Assembly: GCA_021292105.1 (NCBI GenBank)
Contig: CM037874.1
Span: 11,638,502 to 11,702,501 of the forward strand
Length of the DNA: 64,000 nucleotides
Direction: 5' to 3'
Source of the DNA: Anadara kagoshimensis
Lineage: Eukaryota > Mollusca > Bivalvia > Arcoida > Arcidae
Below, one piece after another: positions 27,801 through 36,800 of this stretch (its first letter is position 1; every line of letters begins with the position of its first letter). A program made the translations under genes and the position numbers. The notes under the pieces were generated by a model, which saw nothing but the letters and a program-made list of their open reading frames with translations, was not told where the DNA came from and ran no database searches.

Positions 27801-30800
27801 ATATACAAAGCCGGCCACAACCTGATAAGGTCTCACGCGAAAGCTTATCACGTTTATAAAGATGAATTCAAAAATAAACAAAACGGTAAGTCAAATTAAA
27901 TTTTTGTTTTTTTGGTAGATGATTATTTGCAATAGAAATGTATCTGACTCATGAATGATTTTCTTTTACACTCGTTGAATGCACGACATGTAATCATCCA
28001 GACAATGATACGATAAACCGTTATCCAAACGTTGTAATTATTACTAACCCTGTTTTAATGTTGCAGAACGAGGCTGTCTTGCATATCATCATATGTTTTG
28101 ATGGACCTTCGACTGATAATAAAACATTTTGCTGTTTATATGTGGTATTATTTTGTTTTACCGATTTCAACAACATAAATTGAACACTTGTATACTGGTA
28201 GCACCCTTATAATGTCACCTCTATTAGTATTACAAACTTTGCTTTATAACTAAAGAAACGCAATGATAGAAATTTAGGTCTGATAGACAATAACCCAACA
28301 CGATTAAGAACACAAAATAATACAAGGAAATGATGAGATATGTAAACAAGACAAATTAGTAAAAGTTTTAATCTTTTGAGATTTTTTATTTCAGCTTGTA
28401 AAAATGCCAAGTGGTCTGATTATAGTTAATCTCACAACATTATCTTAAGAGCAATATACAAATTCATCTATCGCTGGATATCTTTTGATATCGGCAAAGT
28501 GATTTTAAAAGCCCGATTTCATTCGTACACTTTCCTTTTTTCTAATCGTAGGTAAAGTTGGTATCACGATGAACACTGATTGGCAGGTTGCAAAGAATAA
28601 GAACTGTATGTTGGATTTGGAGGCTGCTGAAATAGCTATACAGTTCATGTTTGGTTGGTTCATGCATCCAATTTATGTTAATGGTGACTATCCAGATGTA
28701 ATGAAATGGAAGATTGGGAATAAGAGTAAAGAACAGTTATATAATGAAAGCAGACTACCGGTGTTTACTGAAGAAGAAAAACAATTTATACGAGGTATGT
28801 TCAAATTTCATGTTTTAAATTATCTCAAGTATTCACAATTTCTGAATGGTTTATTGTCTCATTTTAGAATATTAGAATCAAACCGTTTATTACGGGAATA
28901 ACAAACGTCTAACTCCTACAATTTTGTAAATGTAAGCATTAATTGTGCCATTTTAGAAAAAATCTGAAAATATCCAATATATTGCTTAAGTTGGTGTTTT
29001 AAATTGTGTATTGCTTCAACATATTTATATCCACAGATATCATTCTGAATGATATGATATGAATGACATTATTTCAAATGGTTAAAATTTTTATTTCATA
29101 GGAGCCTACGATTTTCTTGGAATGAATTTTTACACCTCGAATGTGGTCACGTCTAAAATATCCCCAACATGGCCAGGCGGATACGACTATGATAAAGATG
29201 TAGAGTTTAGCAAAGATCCAAAATGGCTAGGGTAAGTTTCATATAAAAACTTCATGTGTTCACTTACTCGGATATTTAATTGAATTTACATTCTTACTGT
29301 TTATTGCTTTATTTTCACGATGTCAAATTTTCGCGGTTTGACGATGACAAGTGTATTCGCGGTGTCATATTTTCGCGTCTTCTCCGACTCAAGGAAAACG
29401 ACTCTAGCAAGATTAATGAGCTGGAAATACCAGTGTCTATTCACGGTGGTTTAATTTTCGCAGGAATACACTTGACCGCCAATATAGCGAAAATAAAACC
29501 ATAGCGAAATATAAACATTATACAGTATCTTGCATTGATACATTATTTAGTAAGAAAGAAAATTAGCATAACGTAAAATGTATCGGGCAACTACAACTAC
29601 AAAATCACACAATAAACATTCATGAAAGAAAAAAAAACAACAAGAAAGATAAATACAAATTGGAAACACTGACTATAAATCTTCTGACTTTGACTTGAAC
29701 AGGGAGTTCGTTGACTTTATTAGATATAATATGTGCATATCGATACAACTAAGCATCCACAGGTACTACGATATTTCTTATGTATAATAATTACGATAGT
29801 TTAATACATATTTTGCAGAGATTGAATGCCACTGTAAAATACCATATGCATATTTTACTGAACTGTTATCTATATTTTAGGTCTGGTTCGGATTGGTTAA
29901 AAGTTACTCCTTTTGGTATAAGAAAGATGCTGAATTGGGTAAAAGCTGTAGCTGGTGACGTACCGATATACATAACAGAGAATGGAGTTAGTGACAGGAA
30001 CGGTTCACTGCAAGACGATCATAGAATATACTATTACAAACACTACTTAAATGAAGTACTAAAAGGTATATAGAGATCGGGTTATGAAAACAAGTATTTG
30101 CCTAAATAAAAGTATATACAGTAGTTCAGTAGTTAAGTAAGTTACGTTTCAGAAATCAAACTTTACAATTGAATTTTATCAATGACAAAAATTAGTAAAA
30201 AGGCGACTGAAATGTTTTTATCAGCTATTATGTTATTATGAAACCAACTAAATGTTTGTTGATAAAATTTCAATAGGTTTATTGTAAATGGGCTGCAAAA
30301 TATGTCCATAATGATTATTTCATTATAAAAATCCCCAAAGTTTGTGAATGTTGCTGTTTGGCTTTTACTTTTCCTTGCTTACATGTTTACATTTAAGATG
30401 GAATAATCATAATCACGCAACAATATAATCATTTTAGCAATTAGAATAGATGGATGCAATGTGAAGGGATATACATCATGGTCACTTATGGATAATTTTG
30501 AATGGGCAAGAGGTTATTCCGAAAGGTTTGGACTTCACTTTGTCGATTTCAACGATCCCAGTAGACCGAGGACTCCCAAGAAGTCTGCAGAATATTATCG
30601 TAATTTGATAATAAACAACGGCTTCTATAAAGAAAAGACCAACGAATCCAGCAAAGGAGAGGTATCGACTCATATGTTGCATCCACCAAGTTATAAAAAC
30701 ATGGTATATGAGAACGACTTCTATTACGGAACATTCCCTGAAAACTTTGGATGGGCTGTTGCGACAGCATCATACCAAAATGAAGGAGCATGGGACGAGG

Positions 30801-33800
30801 ATGGTAAGATTATTATTTTCATTGATTTAAAAAAACACCTCAAAATATTGAATATTTTGTAAAGGTTGACTTCTGCTACACAGTATTATAACAACGTCGT
30901 CATTGCTAATTACAAAACTGCCAAGACTGATATTGTTGTTATTAAATGTTGTTTAACGTCGCTTCAGCAATTTTTCAGGTATTCGCGACGAGAACTATTC
31001 TATTAATTTCTATTGATTAATCTATGAACAAGTTCGTGCATGGATGTGAAGTGCGATTTTGTTATATGGTCTACCTTATACCAGCACACACTCAGGGCAG
31101 TGAGAGACCCTAGATTTGTAGACTGATGTCTTATCCATTAGGTCATCGGATCGTCTATCGAGATTGATGTAGTGAAATAGCTGTAGCTATAGCGAAATGA
31201 TATATTTATATCTGGGAGTGTTTACCAAGACGAAAGTATATGATGTTTTTTAATTATATATGTACTATCTTCAGTTGATTAAACAGTAAATGGATATATG
31301 GATCATGAGGCGGTTTAATTTGCCTTGTATACAACATGTTTTAAAAAGTATGGATATATCATGCGTTATTGTTAGAATCTACTGCTCAAAACGAAACAGT
31401 TTTAGAAGTGTTTGGTGTAAATTTTAATATATATTGGATATGTAGCTGACCCACCCTGTTCTTTAACAGCTCTTGTTGGGCGGGTAAATAAATATTATTA
31501 CTTTCCATTATTGTGTGAAGATTTTGGTTATGATTGGTGGCCCTCGAATAATACTATAATCAGTTGATATTTTCTTCAGTATTTGTGTCGGGGTTTCATG
31601 AAAAGCTGATGACGAAAAAAATGGTAATGCTTGTTTTGTTCTTCTGTTTTATCAATCATTTTCATTGCTTTGTTGTTTTGTATTCTAAGTTGTGTAGAAT
31701 GTACTTCAGCTGCAAATTTCTATTTAATATACCCCGAAACAAGGAGTAAACGTTCAAATCACAAATAAAAAAGAACTTAAAAACAGAGAAAACTGCCAAA
31801 TTTCCAAATTTAGTTTAAAATTTAATTCCACCAGAGAATTGAGGTCAGGTGCTGCGGAAGGACACATACCTACTGTATAGCTAGTTATATACGTCACTTG
31901 TGTAATCTATATTGACAGGTAAAGGTGTTGGTGTTTGGGATACCTTTGCTCATGCGGGTAAAATAAAGATGGAATGACAGGAGATATCGTTACAGATGGG
32001 TATCATAAATACTTAGAGGATGTAAAACTGTTAACGGATCTTAAGGTAAAAATCAGCAGAATTACTCACTTCAGAAAAGGGGTAAGAAAAATGTCATCTG
32101 GAATTTAGCCCAAAAATTCAAATGTACCAATATTGAGAAATGTTATATTCGGGCATAATAATTATAACTATGTGATAAAAATTCACATTTGAATCTGAAA
32201 TTTCGAAGAATTTCGAAGAGCTATTGACATTCAATACCATTTGGCAAGCCTAACAGCAATTTCACAGCTAATCTAATTTCGAATTTCTTAAGGATAAGTA
32301 CCTACTGTCAAACTAGCGAAAAGACAGTTGATTTTCGCACCAAATAATATTTTCCATATTCAGATTCTATGCGGATGTCAATTATATGTTACCTCAATCG
32401 AAAATAATACTATGATAGTAGAACAATAATTAAGAAAAAAAAGAAAAAAATGCTACCAGGGTACTGGAACTTCAACAAGAAAAATGAACGCTTTTTCAAT
32501 TGATTTATTTGTTTAGATTATATTAAATACATGTTTTGTTCATTTAAAAAACAGGTCACACATTACCGATTTTCTATATCTTGGCCAAGAGTGATTCCGA
32601 AAGGAACTGGAGAAGTAAATTCACTCGGAATAGCATACTATAATAACCTTATTGATGCATTAGTTGACTCTGGAATTGAACCCATGGTTACCATATATCA
32701 CTGGGACCATCCACAAGCAACAGAGGACAAAGGAGGATGGCTTAACGCAACAATAGTTGATGACTTCGGCGAATATGCCAGAACATGCTTCAGAGAATTC
32801 GGAGATCGGGTAAGATTAATTAACGTATCGTATTTCTAAGGGTAAATTGAATAATGACTAGACAATTTTTTCAATGAAAAATTCTCTGATTTTGAATACT
32901 CGGTAGGTAACGTTTAGAAAACACGTTTGATGTTAGAGGTGTGGAATATCAAAAGAAATAAAATATCTCGATTGCTAATCAAATTTTCAAATCATTAAGC
33001 AAAAGTAAACTTTTTATAAACGAGCTAAAATGTTACAAATGCATCGAACATGAACTTTTTTAAGATTCATAAAACAATATCCATTTAAATTCTAGGTAAA
33101 TATACATTAGGCGCTTTGATTACTTGAAATCAAATACAAAATTGTATTCGAAATCATTTTGTTTTATCCTTCTTAATGTGGCTATGAATCTAATGATGTT
33201 CCACGTAAATATCTACCACAAATGAAAGATGTTTGGGTGATGTTAAGTGCTTGAACCACTGTTTACTTCATTGTAGTTTTGCCCGATGTCCGTCCAAATT
33301 CTTGTTATCGGATATATCAATTATATGTTTATTTTCGACTTTTCCTTTCTTTAATTTTATTGCTGGTTTGACTAGTTTATTGTTGCTTTTGCGTCATCTC
33401 TGCTAGTTTCTTTTAACTGGGCACGTTTACTATGTGTGGTCCTTGCTTTGATCATTGCGATCAAAAGACTGTGAAAAAAGGAATTATAAGAAAATATACA
33501 CAAAGTTATACCATTTAATTGTATGGCATTAAAATTTTTAAACACTGAAACACTTAGTTTTAGGAAAACATACGGCAATATGGCAATATTTATGTGAAAA
33601 ATAATATCTCAACTACATTTAACTTTAAGGTTAAATATTGGATTACACTTAATGAGCCTATGATAGAAGCCACAGAGGGATATGGTATGGGATCTAAAGC
33701 TCCTGGTTTAAAGAATTCCGGAATTAATGATTACATAGTTGGACACAACTTGATAAAGGCGCATGTGAAAGCTTATCGTATCTATGATCAGGAATTTAGA

Positions 33801-36800
33801 CAAACTCAAAAAGGTATGTTTTATCTAGATCCGGTAACAATAACCTATATATTTATCATTTTAAGACATGAAAAGGGACAGAATGTTCTTTCGCCAAGTA
33901 CTCGGCATTATGAAATGAAAGTCGCCGTTCTTTTGGATTGGAACTTGAAAGAAAACGAGGTTCCATGTCACGGTAGGGGTGGCACGATAAATAACCCTTT
34001 TGTGTAATGGCATCAATGCACAGACAAAATTTCTGCACCTTTGCTATAACTGACGATGTCTCGATATAAGTTAACTCTTCTTGATTATTTATCTCAAGTC
34101 TTTGGATTGTAAATTGATGATTACTTCTATCTTGTTGATCAACATTAACTTTGTAATAAATTATTAAAACAAATACAAAGGAAACGTAAAAAACAAGGAC
34201 ATGAATGAATGCCAGATTATTTAAATGCTTGAGAATTGTATTGCATGCGATATCACGTGTCTCTCGTACATGGAAATAATTGTTTAAATTCATGCATTTA
34301 AAAAATTGTCACTGGCATTTGAATGTTTGTACATTTTTCGGATATTGAAATACAGTAAAATGCTAATATGTTTAAAACATGTCATTTGTAAGTTATGCTT
34401 TATTCATTTAGTGTCTTAATTAAATTGTTTTTGGAAGTTCTTATCCTTTCGCAGTACCAGGTCTCACTTCCCTCTACAAAGTTCATGTCTTTCACTTGAA
34501 TTGCCAGTTTCAAAGTGATTTTGATTTAGACAGAGATGGCTATGTTCTTTTGCTTTTTTACTCATTGTCGCTATTGTGTATAAACAAAAATCAAGTCTAT
34601 ATCGACACATTTAACATTTTATCTTTAGTTGTTTTGTCTTTATCATTAATCGTGTTGCCCATTCATTGATTGTAAACCGGGTACATGTTTTTGTGTGGTT
34701 TGAACTTGTTTTGTCTATTTCAGGCACAATTGGAGTGACGCTAAATGCACGCTGGGTAGAGTCATCTAATAAAGATTTGAAAAATCCTTCACCAGAAATG
34801 TCAAACTTCATTGAAATAAGAGATAAAGCTATCGACTTCCAATTTGGATGGTTTGCTAATCCAATATTTGGAGATGGTGATTACCCGGATGTTATGAAAC
34901 GAACAATTGAAGCTAAAAGTCTAGCACAGAACTTAAAAACATCCCGCCTTCCAAGTTTTACAAGGGATGAAAAAATGAACAACAAAGGTAAGCATTCTTT
35001 GGCATGTTTAAGAATAATCAGAAAAGGATCGAATATCTTTAATAGCAGAATAAATGTACCGAAAATGCATTTTTCTGTACACATCTAGACCATGAACAGC
35101 ATGTCTATTATCAGAATCACTCTTTATGATGATAAATTATACAAAATCATCATGTATATAAATAAGCACTTGATTTACGTTTCCAATTTTGACGTTTTTT
35201 TTAATTACATACCATACCGGTTCTAATTTTACAGCACTAGACGGCCGCTTCGGAATACAATTCCTTATCAGTAGTGCTTGGACCAAAATAGTGCTTGAAC
35301 CAAAATTGTTTTTAAGATGCTAAAAAGATACCCAAAAGACCAAAATATATTTTATCAAAGTCAGCTAAAGAAATGCTTTACATGAGGGGGTATACCTTAG
35401 TTTCTTGGAAATTTCAAATTTTAACTAACAGCAATTTTGAAAAGCTTCAATTTCATCAGACTATGCCTAATGCATTTTCGAAGACCTTTAACGTCATAGT
35501 AAATCTTGTTGTCACATTTCAAATATTGTCCCAAAATGTTACTGAGGTTAAATAAAGCACATAATTATGCCCTTCAAAAATTGAATGAACTGGGGTATAT
35601 TGCAAGTCTAGGCCTATCAAGGTACTCAAACAATTGTATGACTGTCATTACAATAGTATTTTATGATTATGGCACCGCTGTATCCAAAGTTACCTTGTAT
35701 ATATTTGACGACACATAGTTCCATTTTCATTTCCAAGTCTGGTTGCACATGTGGCTGATGTAGCTAGCTAAGCAGGAAGTGCTAACCTTTCCGTAGCATC
35801 CGACATTGCTTCCCCGGTATAAGCTGCGCACGTGTTTAGCTTAATTTGCCAGTTTTGTTTTTACTTTGCTTTGGGATTGGGATTTGGATATGGATTCGTT
35901 TGTTTGTTTTGAACTGACCGACTTTAAAAGAGGGTAGTCAGTTAGAAGCTATTGATATAAACCACATAAGATCATATAGAAATAAACTTTTAATTTATAT
36001 TTATAGGCACTGCAGACTTCCTTGGCCTTAATTTTTACTCCTCAAATATTGCAACACCAAAGATATACCCTGTATCTAAAGTAGGGTATGCGGAAGATCA
36101 AGACATTATGTTTTCAAAAGACGCAAGCTGGTTGAAGTATGTTTCTATTCTATTCTTATTGAAGAACCTATATGTCATTATGGAAGAAACACTATATATT
36201 GTCCGTGAATTTTGTATAATAAGGATTGTCATCCTTTAAAGCAGTAATAGTTTGTTCTGTTTAACTTCGACGTCGTATTCTGTGTTCCTTAAGGACGTTG
36301 TCGCCATATTTGTTTACCGTAACTATACGTCCGCAATATACGAGTTGCTTCCCTTTTACTGCTAAACGTCGCGTCTGTTTATGTACCCGTACATAGTTCT
36401 ATGCACCCCGGTAAGTTAACCAATCGCTATGCGAGAAATCGCTTTGAAGGGTGATAAATCAATGCATTACTATTGGTCATATTGAGCTTAGAATGTGTTG
36501 AAAAAAGTTGCATAGATCAGAACTGTATATACTTTAACCAGAATTCAAAAAAAGCTATCACGCTTCATTGGAGATTTCTAAGTCGGGCTACAAATCCCAT
36601 TTAACTACCACATTTAGAAAGTTTAGCGTTTAGAAGGCTTCCGTCGAGAAAAGTAAGGCTACTATTTTAGATTATTAAGTTTATTGAAAAATTAAAGATT
36701 AAAACAATTTTGAATTATGAGATACAATTATTTCATACTTATGTGTGTTTGAAATAAGCAAGATGGCAGCTTGATGTTTTCTTAACTTTTTTTCAATGAT

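Larger units (their letters stand above)
24721..30708 (+). other. GH1 domain 4 coding block (exons 22 to 29)
   Basis: Residues about 1472-1945. All key positions are present: YQVEGGW, HWDLP (exon 24), acid/base Glu in TINEP (about 1638, exon 25), nucleophile in ITENG (about 1848, exon 28) and DNFEW (exon 29). The frame is clean throughout. Exon 29, which links to domain 5, is 366 bases rather than the 330 of the three other linker exons. This adds a hydrophilic 12-residue insertion between domains 4 and 5. By motif integrity this is the domain most certain to be catalytic. Confidence 0.92.

Noticed and set aside
30482-30791. Two minus-strand open frames overlapping GH1 exon 29
   Set aside because: Antisense shadows of a well-supported coding exon.
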